Part shown: positions 13,071 through 24,600 of the stretch, piece by piece
Position numbering within the stretch: position 1 is the first letter of the stretch
Layout of the letters: each line of letters starts with the position of its first letter
DNA from: Porites lobata
Lineage: Eukaryota > Cnidaria > Anthozoa > Scleractinia > Poritidae
Assembly: GCA_942486035.1 (NCBI GenBank)
Contig: CALNXK010000098.1
Span: 1,545,001-1,609,000 of the forward strand
Length of the DNA stretch: 64,000 nucleotides
Reading direction: 5' to 3'
The notes under the pieces: generated by a model
Databases searched by the model: none
What the model saw: only the letters and a program-made list of their open reading frames with translations
What the model was told of the DNA's origin: nothing
Made by a program: the position numbers and the translations under genes

Positions 13071-13465
13071 TGTGGGTTGAGTTTGTTGCGGGTTCTCGTC
13101 CTTGCTCCGAGGGGTCTTTCTCTGAGTAATCCAATTTTTTCTCCTCCAACGTGGCCATTTCCAAATGTCAATTCGGTCAGGAAGGGTAGAGGAATATCAA
13201 ATGCGTGGATGTGTTACCTATAATTTTTTTATCTAGTTATTTAGAGAAACGTGCACAGACAAATGCCTAAGTAGTCTCGGCACGCGCATTCGTGGCTTTG
13301 TCTCAGTCTGGTTCGCAAGCGGCGTGGAATAAATTTGTGGAAAAAACCAAGAGAACGTCACTGGGTCATAAATAAAATGTGTGCATGGATCTGGTGTTTC
13401 CATTCTTGATGTGCAAAAAAATGGCAATCTAACGAGGTTACACCCCTGCAAGCCCTTTGTCCTAA

Positions 13466-16400
13466 GTTCAGGACTCCTTTTGGGAAAAAGTCTCTACCTG
13501 ATACGCATAAAGTACAAAAAAAAAACATCTTTCACCCTTTTGTGCGGACTAGTTCACTATTGTGAAAAGTTACTTTTGCGAGTCCTTTTGGGGAAAAGTC
13601 TCGACCTGATACGCATAAAGTGTGACAAAAAAACCCATCTTTCACCCTTCTGTGCGAACTAGTTCACTATTTGGGGAATTTCTGGTCAGAATTTACCTTT
13701 GCGAGTCCTTTTGGGGAAAAGTCTCGAGCTGATTCGCATAAAGTAGAAAAAACCCCATCTCTCACCCTTTTGTGCGAACTAGTTCACAGTTTGGGGGATT
13801 TCTTGTTAAAAGTTACCTTCGCGAGTCGTTTTGAGGAAAAGTCTCGACCTGATTCGCATAAAGTAGAAAAAACTCCTTCTTTGACTCTTTTGTGCGAACT
13901 AGTTCACCATTTGGGAGATTTCTAGTGAAAAGTTACCTTCGCGAGTCGTTTTTAGGAAAAGTCTCGACCTGATTCGCATAAAGTAGAAAAAACCCCATCT
14001 CTCACCCTTTTGTGCGAACTAGTTCACAGTTTGGGGGATTTCTTGTTAAAAGTTACCTTCGCTAGTCCTTTTGGCGATAAGTCTCGACCAGATACGCATA
14101 AAGTGGAAAAAACCTCATGTTTGACCCTTTTGTGCGAACTAGTTCACTATTTCGGAGATTTCTAGTGAAAAGTTACCTTCGCGAGTCGTTTTGAGGAAAA
14201 GTCTCGACCTGATTCGCATAAAGTCGAAAAAACCTCATATTTGACTCTTTTGTGCGAACTTGTTCACTATTTCGGAGATTTCTAGTGAAAAGTTACCTTC
14301 GCGAGTCGTTTTGAGGAAAAGTCTCGACCTGATTCGCATAAAGTCGAAAAAAAACCCTTCTTTGACTCTTTTGTGCGAACTAGTTCACCATTTGGGAGAT
14401 TTCTAGTGAAAAGTTACCTTCGCGAGTCGTTTTGAGGAAAAGTCTCGACCTGATTCGCATAAAGTCGAAAAACCCCTTCTTTGACTCTTTTGTGCGAACT
14501 AGTTCACCATTTGGGAGATTTCTAGTGAAAAGTTACCTTCGCGAGTCGTTTTTAGGAAAAGTCTCGACCTGATTCGCATAAAGTAGAAAAACCCCATCTC
14601 TCACCCTTTTGTGCGAACTAGTTCACAGTTTGGGGATTTCTTGTTAAAAGTTACCTTCGCGAGTCGTTTTGAGGAAAAGTCTCGACCTGATTCGCATAAA
14701 GTCGAAAAAACCTCATATTTGACTCTTTTGTGCGAACTTGTTCACTATTTCGGAGATTTCTAGTGAAAAGTTACCTTCGCGAGTCGTTTTGAGGAAAAGT
14801 CTCGACCTGATTCGCATAAAGTAGAAAAAACCTCATATTTGACTCTTTTGTGCGAACTTGTTCACTATTTGGGGGAGTTCTTGTGAAAAGTTACTTTTGC
14901 GAGTTCTTTGGGGAAACGTCTCGACCTGATTCGCATAAAGTAGAAAAAACTCCTTCTTTGACTCTTTTGTGCGAACTAGTTCACCATTTGGGAGATTTCT
15001 AGTGAAAAGTTACCTTCGCGAGTCGTTTTTAGGAAAAGTCTCGACCTGATTCGCATAAAGTAGAAAAAACCCCATCTCTCACCCTTTTGTGCGAACTAGT
15101 TCACAGTTTGGGGGATTTCTTGTTAAAAGTTACCTTCGCTAGTCCTTTTGGCGATAAGTCTCGACCAGATACGCATAAAGTGGAAAAAACCTCATGTTTG
15201 ACCCTTTTGTGCGAACTAGTTCACTATTTCGGAGATTTCTAGTGAAAAGTTACCTTCGCGAGTCGTTTTGAGGAAAAGTCTCGACCTGATTCGCATAAAG
15301 TCGAAAAAACCTCATATTTGACTCTTTTGTGCGAACTTGTTCACTATTTCGGAGATTTCTAGTGAAAAGTTACCTTCGCGAGTCGTTTTGAGGAAAAGTC
15401 TCGACCTGATTCGCATAAAGTCGAAAAAACCTCATATTTGACCCTTTTGTGCGAACTTGTTCACTATTTCGGAGATTTCTAGTGAAAAGTTACCTTCGCG
15501 AGTCGTTTTGAGGAAAAGTCTCGACCTGATTCGCATAAAGTAGAAAAAACCCCATCTCTCACCCTTTTGTGCGAACTAGTTCACAGTTTGGGGGATTTCT
15601 TGTTAAAAGTTACCTTCGCGAGTCGTTTTGAGGAAAAGTCTCGACCTGATTCGCATAAAGTAGAAAAAACTCCTTCTTTGACTCTTTTGTGCGAACTAGT
15701 TCACCATTTGGGAGATTTCTAGTGAAAAGTTACCTTCGCGAGTCGTTTTTAGGAAAAGTCTCGACCTGATTCGCATAAAGTAGAAAAAACCCCATCTCTC
15801 ACCCTTTTGTGCGAACTAGTTCACAGTTTGGGGGATTTCTTGTTAAAAGTTACCTTCGCTAGTCCTTTTGGCGATAAGTCTCGACCAGATACGCATAAAG
15901 TGGAAAAAACCTCATGTTTGACCCTTTTGTGCGAACTAGTTCACTATTTCGGAGATTTCTAGTGAAAAGTTACCTTCGCGAGTCGTTTTGAGGAAAAGTC
16001 TCGACCTGATTCGCATAAAGTCGAAAAAACCTCATATTTGACTCTTTTGTGCGAACTTGTTCACTATTTCGGAGATTTCTAGTGAAAAGTTACCTTCGCG
16101 AGTCGTTTTGAGGAAAAGTCTCGACCTGATTCGCATAAAGTCGAAAAAACCCCTTCTTTGACTCTTTTGTGCGAACTAGTTCACCATTTGGGAGATTTCT
16201 AGTGAAAAGTTACCTTCGCGAGTCGTTTTGAGGAAAAGTCTCGACCTGATTCGCATAAAGTCGAAAAAACCCCTTCTTTGACTCTTTTGTGCGAACTAGT
16301 TCACCATTTGGGAGATTTCTAGTGAAAAGTTACCTTCGCGAGTCGTTTTTAGGAAAAGTCTCGACCTGATTCGCATAAAGTAGAAAAAACCCCATCTCTC

Positions 16401-18046
16401 ACCCTTTTGTGCGAACTAGTTCACAGTTTGGGGGATTTCTTGTTAAAAGTTACCTTCGCGAGTCGTTTTGAGGAAAAGTCTCGACCTGATTCGCATAAAG
16501 TCGAAAAAACCTCATATTTGACTCTTTTGTGCGAACTTGTTCACTATTTCGGAGATTTCTAGTGAAAAGTTACCTTCGCGAGTCGTTTTGAGGAAAAGTC
16601 TCGACCTGATTCGCATAAAGTAGAAAAAACCTCATATTTGACTCTTTTGTGCGAACTTGTTCACTATTTGGGGGAGTTCTTGTGAAAAGTTACTTTTGCG
16701 AGTTCTTTGGGGAAACGTCTCGACCTGATTCGCATAAAGTAGAAAAAACTCCTTCTTTGACTCTTTTGTGCGAACTAGTTCACCATTTGGGAGATTTCTA
16801 GTGAAAAGTTACCTTCGCGAGTCGTTTTTTAGGAAAAGTCTCGACCTGATTCGCATAAAGTAGAAAAAACCCCATCTCTCACCCTTTTGTGCGAACTAGT
16901 TCACAGTTTGGGGGATTTCTTGTTAAAAGTTACCTTCGCTAGTCCTTTTGGCGATAAGTCTCGACCAGATACGCATAAAGTGGAAAAAACCTCATGTTTG
17001 ACCCTTTTGTGCGAACTAGTTCACTATTTCGGAGATTTCTAGTGAAAAGTTACCTTCGCGAGTCGTTTTGAGGAAAAGTCTCGACCTGATTCGCATAAAG
17101 TCGAAAAAACCTCATATTTGACTCTTTTGTGCGAACTTGTTCACTATTTCGGAGATTTCTAGTGAAAAGTTACCTTCGCGAGTCGTTTTGAGGAAAAGTC
17201 TCGACCTGATTCGCATAAAGTCGAAAAAACCTCATATTTGACCCTTTTGTGCGAACTTGTTCACTATTTCGGAGATTTCTAGTGAAAAGTTACCTTCGCG
17301 AGTCGTTTTGAGGAAAAGTCTCGACCTGATTCGCATAAAGTAGAAAAAACCCCATCTCTCACCCTTTTGTGCGAACTAGTTCACAGTTTGGGGGATTTCT
17401 AGTGAAAAGTTACCTTCGCGAGTCGTTTTGAGGAAAAGTCTCGACCTGATTCGCATAAAGTCGAAAAAACCCCTTCTTTGACTCTTTTGTGCGAACTAGT
17501 TCACCATTTGGGAGATTTCTAGTGAAAAGTTACCTTCGCGAGTCGTTTTGAGGAAAAGTCTCGACCTGATTCGCATAAAGTCGAAAAAACCCCTTCTTTG
17601 ACTCTTTTGTGCGAACTAGTTCACCATTTGGGAGATTTCTAGTGAAAAGTTACCTTCGCGAGTCGTTTTTAGGAAAAGTCTCGACCTGATTCGCATAAAG
17701 TAGAAAAAACCCCATCTCTCACCCTTTTGTGCGAACTAGTTCACAGTTTGGGGGATTTCTTGTTAAAAGTTACCTTCGCGAGTCGTTTTGAGGAAAAGTC
17801 TCGACCTGATTCGCATAAAGTCGAAAAAACCTCATATTTGACTCTTTTGTGCGAACTTGTTCACTATTTGGGGGAGTTCTTGTGAAAAGTTACTTTTGCG
17901 AGTTCTTTGGGGAAACGTCTCGACCTGATTCGCATAAAGTAGAAAAAACCCCATCTTTGACCCTTTTGTGCGAACTAGTTCACCATTTGGGGAATTTCTT
18001 GTCAAAAGTTACTTTGCGAGTCCTTTTGGGGAAAAGTCTCGACCAG
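13466..18046. repeat. Satellite array: about 38 copies of a 120-bp unit
   Basis: The array repeats a 120-bp unit containing TACCTTCGCGAGTCG, GTCTCGACCTGATTCGC and CTTTTGTGCGAACTAGTTCAC. Many units carry the 10-bp palindrome GAACTAGTTC, others the variant GAACTTGTTC. At least four unit variants alternate in larger blocks. One marker variant (CTAGTCCTTTTGGCGATAAG) recurs at about 14061, 15138, 15858 and 16938, and another (AGTTCTTTGGGGAAACG) at about 14899, 16698 and 17898. Spacings are close to multiples of 120 bp, so it is a higher-order repeat. The 40-codon period keeps short ORFs open, but TAG and TGA in common variants argue against coding. It fills the gap between the transposase and zinc-finger genes. 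Confidence 0.95.
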
Positions 18047-18118
18047 CTAGTGGTCTATTATCAATGCTGCTTTCTTATTGGTTGAGCTACTACTAAGCTA
18101 TATGTTATAGCCCACTAG
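18047..18118. mobile_element. 72-bp hairpin element at satellite edge
   Basis: CTAGTGGTCTATTA at the left end pairs with TTATAGCCCACTAG at the right end. It abuts the last satellite unit exactly, so it either truncated the array by insertion or marks its limit. Confidence 0.55.
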
Positions 18119-18442
18119 TAGCGAAAAGCGCCGGCTTTGAAAACCAAAACAATGGCGGCCGGATCGCGTTTTTCTAGCTAAGGTCGTTGTTTCTCGATAT
18201 TTTTGACCAACTAGTTGGATTTTACTAAAACAGTTATTTCTCTCGCCCTCAAGGCCTCTGAGTAATAATTAATCTGAGTAATTTTTAAATATTTAATCAA
18301 AAGAACATAACACTTTGTTGAATTCTATTACTCTCCTTATTTCTCATTTCTGGTAATTTTTTTAAAATAATTATACCAATTATTACAATTTATCATGTTC
18401 CAGATATTTCGTGTTCCAGGATGTTCCGGAATGGTCCATTGT

Positions 18443-18487
18443 CCATGTTCCATGTTCCATGTTCCATGTTCCATGTTCCATGTTCCT
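18443..18487. repeat. 7-bp CATGTTC minisatellite
   Basis: About five perfect copies of the 7-mer CATGTTC lie just upstream of the first exon of the zinc-finger gene. Degenerate copies extend back to about 18395. Confidence 0.85.
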
Positions 18488-18593
18488 GATTTTAATGACG
18501 GCCTGGTAACACGTGGAACCCAAGTGAAAATCCACAGTTTGTTTGAATGCATTCAACACTTACGTTCCTCTAGTTTCCTGCTTCGATCCACCC

Positions 18594-20051
18594 ATGGCAC
18601 CTGTCAAATCACACGGAAAGAAAAATGCAGCACAGGTTAGAAGAACTTATCGCAAAAGTGTGTACAACGTAAGTATCATTCTGAGACCTATTCGGCTAAT
18701 TCTATGGGAAGCGAATATTGTAAATGGCCTGTGGACCCTGGACCCTGCACCCTGGACCCTGGACTCCTTCTACGAAAAAAAAAAATTCCCATCCTAAAGA
18801 AATCCTCGGACACCCTCTCCATCCAAAGCAAATGAGGACCCCTAAAAACAAAGAGAAATGAGATAATTAAACAAAGAGGAGAACTGGCCTTTGTAAGGCA
18901 CATTCAATTTCAGTGGCCAAACCCGGAGAAAAGAATATGACCTGGCTGCATGAAAATGTCGCCAGATCACATCAACACCCTCCTGTACCCTCCGCTAAGG
19001 CTCTTTTTGTTTGTTTTTTCATTGACAACAGGTTAAAAGCATATGCAAGTCGAATTGTGGACTTTGTAAGGTAGAGAAATGCAGAAAAAGGGGTCAGTTT
19101 TTTAAAAGACTGGACAAACATCTTGCAAGGGTCCATCCAGAAATAACAGAGCGCCAGCACAACAACCTTCCTCAAGTCCCTTACAAAGAAGCCTCCCACA
19201 TGCAATATCGCGTAAAAGAGCAGTGCGGTCTTTGTGGGAAGACTTTGTTACTTCGGCCACATCTTAAGACCCATAAGATAAAAACGTGGGATGAATACAT
19301 TTCAAAACTGAAAGAAATTCCTAAGAAGCAAGATCAAGGAAGCCCGTTATTAACGAGAAAGGAGACGCCTTCTGCAGGACTTAATTCACTTCTCAGGCAA
19401 ATAAGTGCGACGACCACCAGCACAGCCAAGTGTTCAGAATCCACTGCTGACTCACATACTAACGTCGATCAAGAGCAGGAACAAAGTACGACGACCACCA
19501 ACACTGCGAACTGTTCAACATCCACTGCTGATTCCCATGAAGCAAAAAGCAGGGAACAAGAAGCAGAGAGTGGTTCCCCAGCAGACCCTCTGATTCTAAA
19601 GGTGAATTTCACCGAGGAAGAGTATTTGCGCTTTTGTGTACACAATACAAATTCGTATATGGTCCTGGCGACCCACCATGCGATCGTAAATGGGAAAAGT
19701 GACCCATCTCTAGTACTTAATCACTTGAGCAAAAACAAGCTGACGATTGATCACTGCAAATATATTGTAGACATGAACCTTATACCAACATTGTATGGTT
19801 TTTATAGATTTGCCAGCTATTACCCCTATCCCAAAGGAAAATGTATATCCTGCACTGCTATCTCCTGCGAATGCGGTAAGCTACCAAGGCCATTTTATTT
19901 GTTTTGTCGCCGCGCATGCAACACGGTCTTTAATTGTACTAAATGCAAAACCTGGGCAAGTGGGTACCACATATGTGAAGACTTCTTTTGGTGCGAGGTA
20001 TGCAGCAATGCTGCAAAAAATTGGCCGCTGCAAATGGAATTTTTCCCGTAG
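18594..20051 (+). CDS. Two-exon zinc-finger/Cys-rich protein carried by transposon
   Basis: Exon 1 is 18594-18668 (ATG, phase-0 donor GTAAGT) and exon 2 is 19032-20051 (acceptor CAACAG, TAG stop), giving 364 aa. The exon 1/exon 2 frames join without adjustment. Near the amino terminus is a zinc-binding pattern starting CGLCKVEKCRK and ending HLARVH. It is followed about 35 residues later by a second finger, CGLCGKTLLLRPHLKTH. The middle is Ser/Thr-rich with a repeated TTT-A-CS-STADSH segment. The last 150 residues form an ordered, Cys-rich region (CISC, CECG, CTKC, YHICEDFFWCEVC) that I do not recognise as a named domain. It lies downstream of the satellite, in the same orientation as the transposase. 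A DNA-binding or transposition-accessory role is inference. The frame has no breaks, unlike the transposase. Confidence 0.7.
18731..18765. repeat. 7-bp CCCTGGA minisatellite
   Basis: About five near-perfect copies of CCCTGGA lie in the intron of the zinc-finger gene, 60 bp after its first exon. Confidence 0.8.
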
Positions 20052-20654
20052 AAATCATACATACTACCAATTGTGGGACTACATCGTTAAGCGTGTTCCA
20101 TATCGAGTTATAATAATGAGTAGTGCCACTTGATTTGGCTTTTAAAACTGAAGATGAAACTTGCGTTCCGCCGATCTCTATCCATGTTCTGTCCAAGATC
20201 CGTTGAACGATGTCCCAAACGACCTCACTTCAATGGGCGCGCGTTCTACAACACCGAACGCAATAAACACTGAAGCAATATTCAAGTCCAGACAATTGGC
20301 TTTTTATTAAAAATATGAGTATTAGCCACGCACAATATATTTGGCCCACAAAAGGGAATGAATAGGAATGCAAACCTTACCAAGTACCATAGAATTATAA
20401 CCGCTGTTTACGACCGAGTAAAGCCCAACGGTTATGGAAGTACATAGGATATCAACTATGAAGCAAATAATATCGACCGGCTAAGTATATTAAAATCCTT
20501 GTTATTGCATACTCACAGCGATTATCATAGCTACAGCTCAACGAAATATATTAGTCAAGCTTTATACTCGCAGGACTATACATGACATAGATTCTAATGT
20601 ATGCACAGTGCAAAAAGAATAAAGTAGGTTACAGTACGTAAAACGAATAATCTG

Positions 20655-20745
20655 GGAATATAGCTGCCTCTCTTCGCTCTCCACCACTGCAGACGTTTTG
20701 CGAAACGTCTGCATTGGTGGGGAACGATGTGAGGGGGCTATATTC
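20655..20745. mobile_element. 91-bp foldback element
   Basis: GAATATAGC and GCTATATTC mark the ends, and a long inner stem contains GCAGACGTTT and AAACGTCTGC. No coding potential. Confidence 0.75.
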
Positions 20746-21400
20746 GCAGGCTACAAAACGAGTAGCAAATAGCACCCCAACCTGAGTTGATAAGTGATAA
20801 ACTGTCATGAAAATAAAGTAAACAATATTTTGTCAGTTGCTACATTTAAATTAAAGACAAAAACTGTCATGGCTTGCAACTTCGTTGTTAGAACAATTAC
20901 TAGACTTTCAAAAAAGCCCTTGGTGGGATTTGGACTTCCTCGCTCGCGGTCGGCAGCTTCGCGGCCAAAAAAGGTGTAGCAAGTCTAAACAATTGCAGTC
21001 ACCATTATATTAACGCAACTGAAGGGGCTTTTCACATCACGGCGGCTATGTTGGTGTCCCAGCTAATCCTTTTTTATTATATAGATACTGATGAAATACC
21101 AGGATTTTTCCTTTTACTAAAAAATCATATCTTCATCGCGCCCAGTGAAGATACTATTTTTATCTTTCACGTGTGACGATGTTGGTGTTGCCATGGTTAC
21201 TAACATGATTAGCCAATTACAAGCGAGCTTAGCGTTCAGGTTACCTTTATAACTTTATATCCGAGTTTCATAACATTTTCGTGACAGGCATTTTGCGATA
21301 GGTGACCACTTTAATTGCACTATTTTGCTGTTTCGAAAATGAATAAAAAAAGTTGTGTTTTGGGTAGGAATTTCATCAGTAACTATAAAATAAACAGAAC

Positions 21401-21537
21401 ATTATATGGCCGCTTGGGGATACGAATTTTATCTTCTCGTGCTGAAAGTCTCTCTCACTCGTTTACTTCGCTCACTCGTGAGAGATACTTTCAGCACTCG
21501 AAGATAAAATTCGTATCCCCGCGCGGCCATGTAATAT
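21401..21537. mobile_element. 137-bp palindromic MITE
   Basis: Two arms of about 55 bp, containing GGGGATACGAATTTTATCTT and its reverse complement, surround a short C/T-rich loop. The ends read ATTATATGGCCGC and GCGCGGCCATGTAATAT. Confidence 0.85.
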
Positions 21538-21689
21538 CCTCTATATGTAAACACTGTCTTTGGTGTAATGAATTTGCATAGCCACTGCCAACGTGAGTGA
21601 TAACACTTTATTTGTTCGTGACCGAAACTTAAGAGAGTCGCAACAACTGACGAGCTAAGTGTGTGTTAGCGGGGTTCCACTGTAACAAT

Positions 21690-24600
21690 TTAAGATCTCA
21701 AAAAACCATATTGTTGCAGAGTGATCCTTATACAATCCTGAAATAAATCTGGAAGTTCAAACTCCGCTGCACTGGCATTGCCATTTAAACACTGCTCATA
21801 GTATAAAGGACCATGGTCGGTTTTGACGATCCATTTTACCTTTATCTCATCCTCCTCAGGAAGCATTCGGTACCTTTTACCGTTACCTACACGATCTAGC
21901 CAGTAACCCTTTAATTTTGTCGAATCCCTGCCATTAAATACTTTGGAAATGACTTCCTGATGGCAATAAAATAACCAAAAGTCTTCATCTTCAGCTTCGG
22001 TATACAAGGGAAAGATGAGGTCTCTAGGAGACCTGCTGCAATCCCTTGTGTTATGGCCGACTGCAGCCCACGCATCCCGATCAAAAAACTTTCTGCAATT
22101 TCTATATAAGGTCAGACGTTCTTCTTGATCTAGCACGCAATCCTCCACGTTGATTTCCTCCTCCTTTAGGATCCTTTTCCCAGAAATAACGTCGTTTACG
22201 TTAACGTCACTTGCAACCTTCTTGACAATCTTGACCAACAATGGGACATCAGCGGACACAGAGTGTGAAGCAGATGTACTGGCCTGGTGTTGAGATTCTT
22301 CGGCTGTGGAGGGCTGCATGACAACAAAGGCAATCGTCTCTGCTGCCTCCATTATGGCCCTACACTGCAGTGCGCCATAGCAGAATGGCTTTTTAAAAAT
22401 TATACCATCCGGCAGGCCCTGAACTTCAAAGTTCTTCTTTAGATAAGGTACTCGTGAACCCGGCTTGCCAATTGCTTCACCTTTAAATCAAATGCAAAAA
22501 GTAGTTTTAGTACGTATTCTACTTAGGTGAACGTTAGTCCTTTCGACCATGGCTTTGTTGTTTTCAGACAGAAAGTCACGAAAGACAAAATTTACCCCTT
22601 TATGCCTAAAGTTTATAGCAACTTACTGTATTTCTTGTTAAATAGGGCTTGCACGTGGCGATAGGTGTACCTCTTGGTTTGGGTATCTACAAAAGCACAA
22701 TAGGGAAGAGTGCACCACATTATAAAATAACTTTTTATTAAAGTGGGCTATGATCGAATTAAATGAGAGCCGAATTTCTAAACATTTGTAGCTTGTCAAT
22801 CTATTTTCGGCGAATAATTTACTCTGCCAACTTCACTGATCAAAAATAATCCCAAATATGCTAACATCTAACAATAAGCTATTTATTAAAGGAAATATTG
22901 ATTATAAGGAATCGTTACTTATTTTGGAACATACTTCATTCCCTCAACTCAAATCACATACCCCCCTTTGCCTCTTTTCACCTTGGAGCAGACACTTGTC
23001 TTAGGGTATCGCTATGGCTTTCCGCGCGCAAGCTAACGTACTTAGGGGCACTGACAAGCTGCAAATCTCCCCGGCTCAAAGCATATACATCATGACTGCT
23101 TGTTTTGACTAAGGAAAAACGTTATAGGACAGCCGAAAGTCAACATAATATAAGTGTATCCTAATCACGCCGTAACAAACTTACAAAAATGCTGCCTAAA
23201 TTTCGCTAAAATATCCTCATTTGAACTGAGAAAGCCAATTCCTTCCACGGATCCGAGATTAAACACTTCTCCAATGCATCAATAAACATTAATGCGCTGT
23301 TGCATCCAAGTTCTTCTAAAAACATAATCTAAATTAAAAAAAAAATGATCAGAAATGGCAAAATAGACTACTACTATACTAGTAACAGTAATCACACATA
23401 TAGTGCGGCCGACATGTAAACTTAGGCTATTACGTAACAGAGGAACAGATAAAACGGGCTGCAACTTCGAATACTCTCGGGTGGATTGCACAGGTCCCCC
23501 AACAAATAAGCACGAAATGAGAGTTGTGGTCAATTTGTCGAGCGCAACAAAAGTGAAGTCTAATTATTCAACTATATTTTAATTTCCACCAAGTAAATGT
23601 CCATTTTCTTACATAAATACCGCATACTAACTAACTTCGACGGCCGCACTGTAAGTTACGGACCAAGTTTAGCGCGCGGGTCATAACGAGGTGCTCTACC
23701 TTCCCATCACACCGTGCGCGACACTGTAGAGGTTCAAGAAAGACGACTGGGGATGAGTCAGTGTGAAAAGATTGTTGATTCTCATTGCCATGATATATCA
23801 TCAGTTTGAAAACCAATAGAAAAAACTTAAACTTAAATCTTTTTTTTTTTTTTCAAACCTCTGCCAATAACTGCCTCCTATGTCTATCGATGAGTTTTTT
23901 CTTTTCCTCTTGGGAAAACTCGGCGACATCAGGAAACTTGTAGGCTTTCGATATATCCTCAAATTTTTTTTTCTCTTCCTTTGAAAGGGCTTCCCATCGC
24001 GTGGAGGCCAGACGATTTTTCTCCGACATGCTTAGACCTTTACAATCCCCTGAAAAGAGGGTAAAGAGGATAGTACATCGAAACGATGATGAACATAACG
24101 AATAGCTATAATAATTACTGGCACCAGCTATAATAATTATTATGCAAGCTGTAAGAGATTTCGAGTTATTATTACTTTAGTTCACCTTTTCGAAAAAATT
24201 CAGCACAAAAAAGGTTGTATGGATTTGGGCCCCTCTGCAAGGGCGGCAGTTTGATCTTCTTCGCTGGTTGCTGGTCAGTAGAATCAGTGTGCTGTCTCTG
24301 ACATCTGCGCTTGTTCCTTTCATTGCCAATCCATTTCTGCAAGTAAAACATTTGTCCTTTACAAAAAAGTTTCAACCGAGATAAAATTATTGGCAGAGGA
24401 GCAAGAAAATGCTAATTAAAAAAGGCTTTGTATGTCATTAACGTGTATTCTGAGAGCTATTGATTTTATTATATGTCTCACATAGTACACACGCTGTGAT
24501 TGGTCAATTTTGTGGGCCGTACTGACCCGCTAAACTTGTCCGATACAGTGCAAAGTCTCCAGAGATATAACAAATACCTTACTAACCTCGTTTTTCTCGG

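Noticed and set aside
13466..18046. Possible CRISPR array
   Set aside because: The units are contiguous 120-bp repeats without unique spacers, and no cas genes are present.
13671..18085. ORFs of about 80 codons within the 120-bp satellite
   Set aside because: The 40-codon period keeps a frame open in some unit variants, but common variants contain TAG and TGA in that frame. There is no start context or domain.
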